Shown here: positions 1 to 5,138 of the stretch, in pieces
How positions within the stretch are numbered: position 1 is the first letter of the stretch
How the letters are laid out: the number at the start of each line of letters is the position of its first letter
Source: Myxococcaceae bacterium
GTDB taxonomy: Bacteria > Myxococcota > Myxococcia > Myxococcales > Myxococcaceae
Reading direction: 5' to 3'
Assembly (NCBI GenBank): GCA_018262385.1
Contig: JAGSPQ010000354.1
Span: 1 to 5,138, forward strand
Length of the DNA: 5,138 nt
The notes under the pieces: generated by a model
The model's input: only the letters and a program-made list of their open reading frames with translations
The model's database searches: none
What the model was told of the DNA's origin: nothing
Made by a program: the position numbers and the translations under genes

Positions 1-312
1 GTCGGGCTCAAGCCCTACCTCCACCACAAGCCGGACGAGCTGTCGGGCGGGCAGCGGCAGCGGGTGGCGATCGCCCGCGCGCTGATCACCGAGCCGCGGC
101 TGGTGCTCGCCGACGAGCCGACCGCCAACCTCGACTCGGTCACCAGCGAGCAGATCATCGACCTGATGCTCGAGCTCAACCGGAAGAACCACGTCACCTT
201 CCTCTTCTCCACCCACGATCCGCGGGTGGTGAAGCACGCCCAGCGGGCGCTCCACATTCAAGACGGGCGGCTGGTGAACGGCGCGGGCGTGGGCCACACC
301 GACGCGGCCTGA
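1..312 (+). CDS. ABC transporter ATP-binding protein, C-terminal part (LolD/MacB-like), 5' end outside window
   Basis: This is the last 103 codons of an ABC ATPase; the reading frame is open to the left edge, so the Walker A and Q-loop regions lie outside the window. Visible residues 14-28 carry the signature [15 protein letters not shown]. Residues 34-46 carry Walker B and the D-loop ([13 protein letters not shown], catalytic Glu at 39). The switch histidine is in STHD (His72). A short tail after DGRLV ends at TGA 310-312. The DEPTANLDS form with a compact C-terminus is typical of the LolD/MacB/FtsE group, whose ATPases pair with FtsX-like permeases for lipoprotein release, efflux or cell-envelope work. 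The permease partner is not in the window, so the substrate cannot be assigned. The ATPase call is secure; the subfamily is inference. Confidence 0.95.
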   Translation, partial: VGLKPYLHHKPDELSGGQRQRVAIARALITEPRLVLADEPTANLDSVTSEQIIDLMLELNRKNHVTFLFSTHDPRVVKHAQRALHIQDGRLVNGAGVGHTDAA

Positions 313-320
313 GCGACAGG

Positions 321-362
321 CGCGCAACAGAAGCAGCGGCTCCACGCACTCTTTGCGCGTTT
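321..362 (+). terminator. Possible weak terminator after the ABC ATPase gene
   Basis: A perfect 7-base inverted repeat (CGCGCAA at 321-327, TTGCGCG at 353-359) encloses a 25-base loop and is followed by TTT at 360-362. It starts 8 bases after the ATPase stop codon. The long loop and very short T tract make it a weak candidate; a regulatory operator or chance pairing in GC-rich DNA are alternatives. Confidence 0.3.
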
Positions 363-431
363 CTCGCAGGGGTGAAGCTGCGACTCCCTCGTACCCGCGG
401 TTGGTACACCGGATGCTGTGCCGCCCGGTCC

Positions 432-437
432 GAGGAG
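432..437 (+). promoter_or_regulatory. Shine-Dalgarno site (GAGGAG) fixing the AhpD-like start
   Basis: GAGGAG lies 6 bases before the ATG at 444. It supports that start over an in-frame GTG at 372, which has no properly spaced ribosome site and would add 24 residues unlike the family's N-terminus. Confidence 0.8.
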
Positions 438-443
438 AAAGCG

Positions 444-878
444 ATGACCCGTCAGACCGTGTTCAAACAGATCGAAGAGACGTTCGGCTTCGTGCCCTCG
501 TTCATGAAGGCCATCCCGGAGGCGAGCCTCGAGCTGGAGTGGCAGCTGATGAAGCGCCTGCAGCTCGATCAAGGGCCGATTCCGAACAAGTACCGCGAGC
601 TGATCGGCATCGGCATCGCCGCCGCCACCCGCTGCCCGTACTGCGTCTGCCTCCACACCGAGCTGGCGAGGCTCCACGGGGCCTCCGAGCTGGAGATCGA
701 GGACGCGATGCACTTCGCCAAGATGAGCACCGGCCTGAGCACCTACCTCCACGGCCTGCAGTGCGACCTCAAGGAGTTCCGCGCCGAGATCAAGCGCATC
801 GCCGACTTCCTGAAGATGAAGCAGGCCGGCGTGTCGGTGGTCCGGCCGGGGAAGCCCGACCTGAGCCGGCACATTTGA
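444..878 (+). CDS. Carboxymuconolactone decarboxylase / AhpD-like family protein
   Basis: The 144-residue protein belongs to the CMD/AhpD fold, a small all-helical family that includes alkylhydroperoxidases and decarboxylases. The core at residues 45-75 contains RELIGIGIAAATRCPYC followed by VCLHTE. Glu52, Cys64, Cys67 and His71 reproduce the E-x11-C-x2-C-x3-H spacing of the AhpD active site, where the two cysteines form a redox-active disulfide and Glu/His relay protons. This favours a thiol-peroxidase or disulfide-reductase type activity over true carboxymuconolactone decarboxylation. Two further cysteines (Cys69, Cys107) are present. No signal peptide or membrane segment is seen, so it is probably cytoplasmic. 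The start is ATG 444 with a good ribosome site. No AhpC or lipoyl-system gene is adjacent, so the reductant and substrate are unknown. Family assignment is firm; the physiological role is not. Confidence 0.9.
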   Translation: MTRQTVFKQIEETFGFVPSFMKAIPEASLELEWQLMKRLQLDQGPIPNKYRELIGIGIAAATRCPYCVCLHTELARLHGASELEIEDAMHFAKMSTGLSTYLHGLQCDLKEFRAEIKRIADFLKMKQAGVSVVRPGKPDLSRHI

Positions 879-930
879 GAAAGGGGCGTCGGGCCGCCCG
901 GCTGGTCCGGGACGTGCCCGGCGAGAGTGT

Positions 931-977
931 GCGCACCGGCGGAGTGAGCCGACCGGTGCGCGCCACTTCCTTCCCCC
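931..977 (+). terminator. Hairpin between the AhpD-like and CPBP genes, candidate terminator
   Basis: A perfect 9-base inverted repeat, GCGCACCGG (931-939) and CCGGTGCGC (953-961), has a 13-base spacer. It lies 52 bases after the AhpD-like stop. It is followed by a pyrimidine-rich stretch (CTTCCTTCCCCC, 966-977) rather than a true T run. It may terminate the upstream transcript, or act as an operator or leader structure for the CPBP gene 40 bases further on. Confidence 0.4.
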
Positions 978-1001
978 GCTTCGGGCACACTGCCTGCGCC
1001 C

Positions 1002-1766
1002 GTGACTGAACCGACCGCCTCGCCGCCGTTTCCGAGCGGCCTCTCGCCGCTGCGCGCGAACCTCCAGGCGATCGCGCTGCTGGCCGTCTTCTACCCGTAC
1101 CTCTACGGCAACGCGCTGCTCGCCGGCGAGGACGCCAAGCTCGCCAACCCGGTGGTCTCGGTCTTCGTCACCGGCGGGCTGATGCTGCTGGTGGTCGCGC
1201 TGCTGATCCGCCGCGACCTCGACTGGCGCGCCTCGCTGGGCGTGCAGCCCCGGCCGCTGCTGGAGACGATCGCCTTCGGCGGGGTCGGGCTGCTGCTGTC
1301 CTACGCGGTCAACATCGTGCTGGTGCTTGGCTACGCCGCGGTGCGGGGGAGCATGGCCTCGCAGGCGGCCGACAAGGCGAAGTGGGCCTCGAAGCTCGGA
1401 GAGCTGCCGCTGGCGTGGGTCCTTCCGCTCGCGCTCTTCGTCGGCCTCTGGGAGGAGCTCGTCTTCCGCGGCTTCCTCCTCGGCCGGTTGCGGGTCGCCT
1501 TTCACGCCGTCGAGGGCAGCCCGCGCAGCCGCACGGTGATGGCAATCGCGGTGAGCGGGATCCTCTTCGGCGCCGGCCACGGCTACCAGGGGATGCTGGG
1601 GCTGGTGCAGACCAGCGCGGTGGGGATGGCGCTCGGCGCGCTCACCGTCTGGCGCAAGAGCCTGTGGCCGGCGGTGATCGCCCACCTCACCATCGACACC
1701 ATCGGGCTGGTCGCGCTCAAGGTGCTCAAGCCGCTGATCGACGACCTGGCGAAGAAGGCGCTCTGA
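1002..1766 (+). CDS. CPBP family intramembrane glutamic endopeptidase (CAAX protease-like)
   Basis: This 254-residue polytopic membrane protein has about seven hydrophobic segments, near residues 21-40, 51-69, 86-114, 135-163, 179-192, 197-217 and 221-242. The three CPBP/ABI (Rce1-like) motifs are present in order. They are EExxxR (Glu151, Glu152, Arg156 in WEELVFRGFLLGRL), FxxxH (Phe189 to His193) and HxxxD (His228 to Asp232 in AHLTID). All catalytic or structural residues of the family are retained, so it is probably an active intramembrane protease. Bacterial homologues process or modulate membrane proteins, and some serve in bacteriocin self-immunity; no bacteriocin-like gene is visible here. 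The start is GTG 1002. No clear ribosome site precedes it, so the start is less certain than the frame, although the hydrophilic N-terminus before the first membrane segment looks normal. Its stop is 3 bases from the convergent comF stop. The substrate is unknown. Confidence 0.92.
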   Translation: MTEPTASPPFPSGLSPLRANLQAIALLAVFYPYLYGNALLAGEDAKLANPVVSVFVTGGLMLLVVALLIRRDLDWRASLGVQPRPLLETIAFGGVGLLLSYAVNIVLVLGYAAVRGSMASQAADKAKWASKLGELPLAWVLPLALFVGLWEELVFRGFLLGRLRVAFHAVEGSPRSRTVMAIAVSGILFGAGHGYQGMLGLVQTSAVGMALGALTVWRKSLWPAVIAHLTIDTIGLVALKVLKPLIDDLAKKAL

Positions 1767-1769
1767 CGC

Positions 1770-2486
1770 TCAGCCCGCTCGGGTTTCCCGAACTGCCCGC
1801 GCGAGGGTGAGCACCTGCACCTCGAGCGCGCCCGCCTCGAGCAGCGCGCGCGCCGCCTCGTTGGCGGTCGCCCCGGTGGTGAGCACGTCGTCGACCAGCA
1901 GCAGCCGGGCGCCCTTCACTGTGGGCGAGGCCTCGAAGGCGCCGGCGACGTTGGCCGCCCGCTCTTCGTCCGACTGGCCGACCTGTCGCGAGGTCGCCCG
2001 CACCCGGGTCAACGCCTCGTCGCGCAGCTGCCGCTTCCCGGCGCGCGCGACCTCCACCGCCAGCAGCGCGGTCTGGTCGTACCCCCGCTCGCGGTACCGG
2101 GCGGCGTGCAGCGGCAGCGGCACCACCCACTCGGGCGCCTGGGCGAGGAAGGCCTTCGCGCGCAGCACCAGCAGGGTGCCGAGCGGGCGCGCCAGCTCGG
2201 GGTGGCCCTCGTACTTGAAGCGCTGAATCGCCCGCGCCACCGCGCCCGAGTGCTCCAGCGGCGCGAAGGCGAAGGTGAACCGCGGCGGCCGGCGGCGGCA
2301 GCGCTCGCACCGTCCCCCCTCGTGCACGCCCGGCTCGTGGCAGCCGAGGCAGGCCGGGGTGGGGATCTCCTCCACCTGGGGCGCGCAGTCGTCGCAGAAG
2401 AACGCGCGCGGCTGCGGCAGCACCCGGTCGCAGCCCAGACAGCGCTCGGGGAAGACGACGTCGAGGACGTCGCCCCACAAGCTCAC
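1770..2486 (-). CDS. comF: ComF family protein (double zinc ribbon plus phosphoribosyltransferase domain)
   Basis: The 238-residue protein has the normal ComF layout. The N-terminal double zinc ribbon uses four CxxC pairs: Cys16/19, Cys31/34, Cys46/49 and Cys60/63. The type I phosphoribosyltransferase-like domain follows from about residue 75. It includes PLPLHAARYRERGYDQ (residues 123-138; the family consensus usually has RGxNQ, so Asp137 is a mild variation), Gln168, the ERAANVAGAF block (175-184) and the PRPP loop LLLVDDVLTTGAT (195-207). ComF/GntX proteins are needed for natural DNA uptake in Bacillus and Haemophilus and are thought to act at the cytoplasmic face with the ComFA helicase or PriA-type machinery. 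In many bacteria their role is untested. The start is GTG 2486, sharing GTGA with the gpmI stop (4-base overlap), so translation is probably coupled. It is the last gene of the - strand cluster. No comFA or other competence gene is in the window. Confidence 0.93.
   Translation of the reverse strand: MSLWGDVLDVVFPERCLGCDRVLPQPRAFFCDDCAPQVEEIPTPACLGCHEPGVHEGGRCERCRRRPPRFTFAFAPLEHSGAVARAIQRFKYEGHPELARPLGTLLVLRAKAFLAQAPEWVVPLPLHAARYRERGYDQTALLAVEVARAGKRQLRDEALTRVRATSRQVGQSDEERAANVAGAFEASPTVKGARLLLVDDVLTTGATANEAARALLEAGALEVQVLTLARAVRETRAG
1779..1791. other. Short inverted repeat in the 3' end of comF, near the convergent stops
   Basis: TCGGG-TTT-CCCGA forms a 5-base stem with a 3-base loop. It lies within the last codons of comF and 13 bases beyond the CPBP gene stop. 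Being symmetrical, it could fold in either transcript, but no T run follows it on either strand. It is the only compact hairpin noticed close to the convergent junction. A role in termination is speculative. Confidence 0.25.
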
Positions 2487-4021
2487 AGCAGGCCCGCCCG
2501 GTTCATCTGGGGAGGCTGGCTCAGCCCCATCACCTTGCAGAGCGTCGGCGCGATGTCGGCCAGCACCCCCGGCTTGAGCTTCACCCCCTTGAAGTCCGGG
2601 TGGCACAGCAGGAACGGCACCGGGTTCAAGGTGTGGGCGGTGTGCGGTGCGCCGGTCGCCGGGTCCACCATCAGCTCGATGTTCCCGTGGTCCGCCGTCA
2701 CCACCATCGTCCAGCCGACCTGCTGGCAGGCGCGCCACAGCTGGCCGACGCAGTCGTCGACCACCCGCACCGCCTTGAGCGCCGCCGCCATCACCCCGGT
2801 GTGGCCGATCATGTCGGGGTTGGCGATGTTCACCAGCGCGAAGTCGTAGGTGTCGGCGGTGATCTTCCCGCAGAGCGTGTCGATCAGCTCCTTCGCGCTC
2901 ATCTCCGGCTTGAGGTCGTAGGTCTTCACCTCGCGCGGGCTGGGGACGAGGTGGCGATCTTCGCCCGGGAAAACCAGCTCGCGGCCGCCGTTGAAGAAGA
3001 ACGTCACGTGGGCGTACTTCTCGGTCTCGGCGGTGCGCAGCTGGCGCCAGCCGGCCTCGGAGACGAGCTGCGGGAAGATGTGGCTCGGCTGCTCGGGCTC
3101 GAAGGCGACCGGCAGGTTGAAGGTCTCGTCGTACTGGGTCATGCAGACGTAGCTGCCGAGCTTCAGCCCGCCGCGGTCGAACTCGCTGAAGTCGGGGAAC
3201 GCCAGCGCCCGGGTCAGCTCGCGCGCGCGGTCGGCGCGGAAGTTGAAGAACATCGCCGCGTCGCCGTCGCGAATCGGGCCGACCGGCTCCCCGTTGCCGT
3301 TGGTCACCACCGCCGGCACCACGAACTCGTCGGTGACCTTCGCGTCGTAGCTGGCCTGCACCGCCGCGTGCGCGCTGGGCGCCTTCGGGCCGAGGCTGCG
3401 CACCAGCACGTCGTACGAGTGCTGGACCCGATCCCACCGCTTGTCGCGATCCATCCCGTAGTAGCGGCCGTGGACGCTGGCGATCTTCCCCACCCCCTCG
3501 CGCTTCATGAACTGCTCGAGCGCGTCGAGGTAGCCGAGCGCCGAGCCGGGCGGAGTGTCCCGCCCATCGAGGAACGCATGGACGAACACCTTCGCCACCC
3601 CGACCCGCTTCGCCGCCTTCAGCAGCGAGTACAGGTGGTCCATCGAGGAGTGGACCCCGCCGTCGGACACCAGCCCGAGCAGGTGAAACGCCTTCCCGTC
3701 CCGCTTGGCCTGCTCGAGCGCGGCCCGAATCGCGGGGATCGCGTGCAGCCCGTCGCCCTCGCAGGCCCGGTTGATCCGCACCAGGTCCTGGTAGACGATC
3801 CGCCCCGCGCCGATGTTGGTGTGGCCGACCTCCGAGTTGCCCATCTGGCCGTCGGGCAGCCCCACCGCCAGCCCCGCGGTCTGCAGCTCGGTGCCCGGAA
3901 AGTCGCGGGCCAGCGCATCCATGTTCGGAGTCCCGGCGAGCAGGATCGCGTTTGCCTCCCGTTCCTTGCGCAGCCCCCAGCCGTCCAGCACCACCAGCAG
4001 CACTTTGTGTTTGGGTTTCAT
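2483..4021 (-). CDS. gpmI: 2,3-bisphosphoglycerate-independent phosphoglycerate mutase
   Basis: This cytoplasmic enzyme interconverts 3- and 2-phosphoglycerate in glycolysis and gluconeogenesis through a phosphoserine intermediate, using two Mn ions. At 512 residues it is the usual length. The alkaline-phosphatase-like phosphatase domain is split around the transferase insert. Key residues visible by analogy with the Geobacillus enzyme are Asp13 (VLDGWG), the phospho-acceptor Ser63 (GNSEVGHTN), His124 (SDGGVHS), Arg154/Asp155 (DGRD), Arg186 and Arg192, Arg262 and Arg265 (NFRADR) and Lys335 (EKYAHVTFFFNGG). The metal ligands are Asp403/His407 (NPDMIGHTG), Asp444/His445 (TADHGN) and His463. The start is ATG 4021, overlapping the upstream stop as ATGA, with GGAG (4036-4033) 11 bases before it. 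It is the third gene of a four-gene overlapping cluster, so its expression is probably tied to two upstream exported-protein genes. Confidence 0.98.
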   Translation of the reverse strand: MKPKHKVLLVVLDGWGLRKEREANAILLAGTPNMDALARDFPGTELQTAGLAVGLPDGQMGNSEVGHTNIGAGRIVYQDLVRINRACEGDGLHAIPAIRAALEQAKRDGKAFHLLGLVSDGGVHSSMDHLYSLLKAAKRVGVAKVFVHAFLDGRDTPPGSALGYLDALEQFMKREGVGKIASVHGRYYGMDRDKRWDRVQHSYDVLVRSLGPKAPSAHAAVQASYDAKVTDEFVVPAVVTNGNGEPVGPIRDGDAAMFFNFRADRARELTRALAFPDFSEFDRGGLKLGSYVCMTQYDETFNLPVAFEPEQPSHIFPQLVSEAGWRQLRTAETEKYAHVTFFFNGGRELVFPGEDRHLVPSPREVKTYDLKPEMSAKELIDTLCGKITADTYDFALVNIANPDMIGHTGVMAAALKAVRVVDDCVGQLWRACQQVGWTMVVTADHGNIELMVDPATGAPHTAHTLNPVPFLLCHPDFKGVKLKPGVLADIAPTLCKVMGLSQPPQMNRAGLL

Positions 4022-4524
4022 GGCTCGACCAGCTCCACCTTGTTGACCACCTTCTCGAAGTCGTACTTGCCGGCGATCTTCGCGATCTTCTCCTGGTCTG
4101 AGGGCTCCTCGACCCAACCCCACAGCTCGACCCGGTTGCCCCGCACGCAGGCGGTGGCCGACTTCCACTTCTTCAGCTCGGCCTGCAGCTTCGTCCGCAG
4201 CTTCTTCAGCTCCGCCTTCACCACTTCGCCTTCCGCACAGGCGAGCATGTGAATGCGGGTGCCGTCCTTCAGCCAGACCATCGAGGTGCGCACCCCTTCG
4301 CAGGTGGCGCTGATGATCAAGGTCTGGGTCTCTTCGACGTCGAGCGTCTCCTCCAGACACAGCCCGGACGACGCGGTCAGCCGCTCGACCTCGGGGATCT
4401 TGAACTGCTTGCGCTCGGCGTGGGCGAGGGTCACCGCCCGGTAGCGAACGTCCTTGAGGATCTCGGGACCCGCCCAGGCGCGCGCGGCGATCAGCACCGC
4501 CAGCGCGGTCAGGGAGGGACGCAT
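4018..4524 (-). CDS. Exported protein with secretin N-terminal-like region and BON-like domain
   Basis: The 168-residue protein starts at ATG 4524. A cleavable signal peptide is likely (MRPSLTALAVLIAARAWA, cleavage near Ala18/Gly19). Residues about 28-98 resemble the beta-rich N-terminal region of CpaC/RcpA-type pilus secretins: a short segment, a variable strand, then an EGVRTSMVWLKDGTRIHML block similar to the family's G-x-T-x-L-x-V-x-x-x-D-G pattern. After a Lys/Glu-rich helix (103-121), residues 126-166 look like a BON domain (VRGNRVELWGWVEEPSD, ending KVVNKVELV). The secretin pore domain is absent, and the protein ends where secretins would continue. BON domains typically bind membranes or periplasmic partners. 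Four cysteines (56, 75, 96, 126) remain after cleavage and could form two disulfides. The start overlaps the upstream gene by 16 bases; the stop overlaps gpmI by 4. Export and the BON-like end are moderately certain. The secretin-N relation is inferred from pattern, and no function is assigned. Confidence 0.75.
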   Translation of the reverse strand: MRPSLTALAVLIAARAWAGPEILKDVRYRAVTLAHAERKQFKIPEVERLTASSGLCLEETLDVEETQTLIISATCEGVRTSMVWLKDGTRIHMLACAEGEVVKAELKKLRTKLQAELKKWKSATACVRGNRVELWGWVEEPSDQEKIAKIAGKYDFEKVVNKVELVEP

Positions 4525-5138
4525 GACCCCATGTTGCACAGCAGGTTGGAGGCGCAGACGGTGCCGCAGCTGCCGCAGTTGTTCCGATCGAACTGGGTGT
4601 TGAGGCATTGGTTGCCGCACTTGGTCAGCCCGATGTTGCAGCTGCACACCCCCTGCACGCAGCCCTGGGTGGCGGGAGTCCCGGGGCAGACGTTGCCGCA
4701 GGCGCCGCAGTTGTTCCGCTCGTTCTGCAGATCGCGGCACTGGCCGTTGCAGTTGGTGAAGCCGACGCTGCACTGGCACGAGCCGGCGACGCAGAACTGG
4801 TTGAAGCTGCAGCTGACGTTGCAGGCGCCACAGTTGTTGCGATCTGCCTGCAGGTCCCGGCACTGGCCCTGGCAGTAGGCGCGGCCGGCGGTGCAGTAGC
4901 AGATCCCGCCCACGCACTGCTCCTGGGTGCTGCAGCTGTGGGTGCAGCTGCCGCAGTGGGCGAAGTCGCTCTGGAGGTTGAAGCAGCTGCCGCTGCACGA
5001 GGTCTGGTTGGCCGGGCACATGTTCTGGCAGCTGCCGTTGGTGCAGACCTGGTTCGCGCCGCACTGGATGTTGCAGCCGCCACAGTTCTTGACGTCAGTG
5101 ACGAGCTTCACGCAGGTGTTGCCGCACTTCGTGTAGCC
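4509..5138 (-). CDS. Cysteine-rich tandem-repeat protein, C-terminal part (5' end outside window)
   Basis: The frame stays open to the right edge, so the start and any signal peptide lie outside. An internal GTG at 5111 falls inside a repeat and is not a credible start. The visible 209 residues consist of five tandem modules of 40-44 residues and contain 39 cysteines (about 19%). The module pattern is C-x6-C-x3-C-x9-C-x2-C-x3-C-x5-8-C-x4-C, with a well-kept centre (DLQ..RNNCGAC) in modules three to five. Such eight-cysteine repeats are common in predicted secreted or surface proteins of myxobacteria; from memory, some carry an implausible 'tryptophan synthase alpha chain' label in databases, which this sequence does not support. 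The protein ends in CVPP directly after the last module, with no C-terminal membrane anchor or MYXO-CTERM-like tail. It is probably extracytoplasmic and held by disulfides; adhesion, matrix or metal binding are possible but unproven. It is the most upstream visible gene of the - strand cluster. Confidence 0.88.
   Translation of the reverse strand, partial: GYTKCGNTCVKLVTDVKNCGGCNIQCGANQVCTNGSCQNMCPANQTSCSGSCFNLQSDFAHCGSCTHSCSTQEQCVGGICYCTAGRAYCQGQCRDLQADRNNCGACNVSCSFNQFCVAGSCQCSVGFTNCNGQCRDLQNERNNCGACGNVCPGTPATQGCVQGVCSCNIGLTKCGNQCLNTQFDRNNCGSCGTVCASNLLCNMGSCVPP
4512..5138 (-). repeat. Five tandem coding repeats of about 123 bases
   Basis: The repeat units are 5138-5019 (may begin outside the window), 5018-4896, 4895-4773, 4772-4641 and 4640-4512. 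Each encodes one eight-cysteine module; the first shows seven cysteines because its leading position is cut off. Units three and four are the most alike at DNA level, sharing blocks such as CGGCACTGGCC on the + strand. The fourth unit carries a three-codon insertion (PGTPATQG in place of the usual shorter loop). Divergence at DNA level argues for old duplications followed by drift, not a recent expansion. Confidence 0.85.

Noticed and set aside
372..443. A GTG start extending the AhpD-like protein by 24 residues
   Set aside because: There is no spaced ribosome site, and the extension is unlike the family; the ATG at 444 has GAGGAG at the correct distance.
313..443. A sigma-70 type promoter before the AhpD-like gene, such as TTGGTA at 401-406
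   Set aside because: No acceptable -10 element lies at the right spacing, and promoter calling by eye in such GC-rich DNA is unreliable.
258..1685. A 475-codon open frame on the - strand opposite the AhpD-like and CPBP genes
   Set aside because: It is a low-complexity, Arg/Ala/His/Gln-rich translation typical of GC-rich antisense frames. It crosses two well-supported genes and an intergenic hairpin, and has no recognisable domain.
1002..1766. CPBP protease as a bacteriocin immunity or maturation gene
   Set aside because: No small precursor peptide with a leader, no export ABC protein specific to it, and no other biosynthetic gene is present; the partial ABC ATPase is of the LolD/MacB type and separated by another gene.
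1770..3437. One 555-codon frame on the - strand that includes comF, suggesting a fusion protein
   Set aside because: Only the last 238 residues look like a protein family. The upstream part is an out-of-frame reading of gpmI; the GTG at 2486 sharing GTGA with the gpmI stop is the natural comF start.
2600..4252. A 550-codon open frame on the + strand opposite gpmI
   Set aside because: It mirrors the codon positions of gpmI on the opposite strand. The translation is compositionally biased with no motif, while gpmI has all its catalytic residues.
4018..5064. A 348-codon version of the exported BON-like protein with a long N-terminal extension
   Set aside because: The extension is an out-of-frame reading of the cysteine repeats, rich in Arg, Gln, Leu and Pro. 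The ATG at 4524 begins a convincing signal peptide.
4512..5138. A CRISPR-like or noncoding repeat array at the right edge
   Set aside because: The periodicity is explained by in-frame protein modules with conserved cysteines; there are no identical short repeats with unique spacers.

Overview
The window is GC-rich (about two thirds G+C by eye) and densely coding, with G/C-biased third codon positions. The gene families and the cysteine-repeat protein at the right edge resemble a Myxococcota (myxobacterial, former Deltaproteobacteria) chromosome. That placement is inference from style and content, because no rRNA or other marker gene is present. No mobile element, tRNA, rRNA, CRISPR array or integration site was seen.

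Layout: the left third lies on the + strand. It holds the 3' end of an ABC transporter ATPase (1-312), a carboxymuconolactone decarboxylase/AhpD-like protein (444-878) and a CPBP-family membrane protease (1002-1766). The two gaps between them are about 130 and 123 bases, and each contains an inverted repeat that could act as a terminator or attenuator. These three genes therefore look like separate or loosely linked units.

The right two thirds lie on the - strand and form one tightly packed cluster. In transcription order from the right edge it contains a secreted cysteine-rich tandem-repeat protein (5' end outside the window), a small exported protein with a secretin-N-like plus BON-like layout, cofactor-independent phosphoglycerate mutase (gpmI), and a ComF-family phosphoribosyltransferase. 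Successive genes overlap by 16, 4 (ATGA) and 4 (GTGA) bases, which is strong evidence for a single mRNA with translational coupling. The - strand cluster and the + strand protease gene converge with only 3 bases between their stop codons.

Functionally, gpmI is a core glycolysis/gluconeogenesis enzyme with every catalytic residue I could check in place. ComF is a competence-associated protein. The two upstream genes are exported proteins of unknown role. The coupling of two exported cysteine-containing proteins to gpmI and comF is the most unusual thing here. It may reflect only genome compaction, and I see no convincing evidence for a wholly new multi-gene system.
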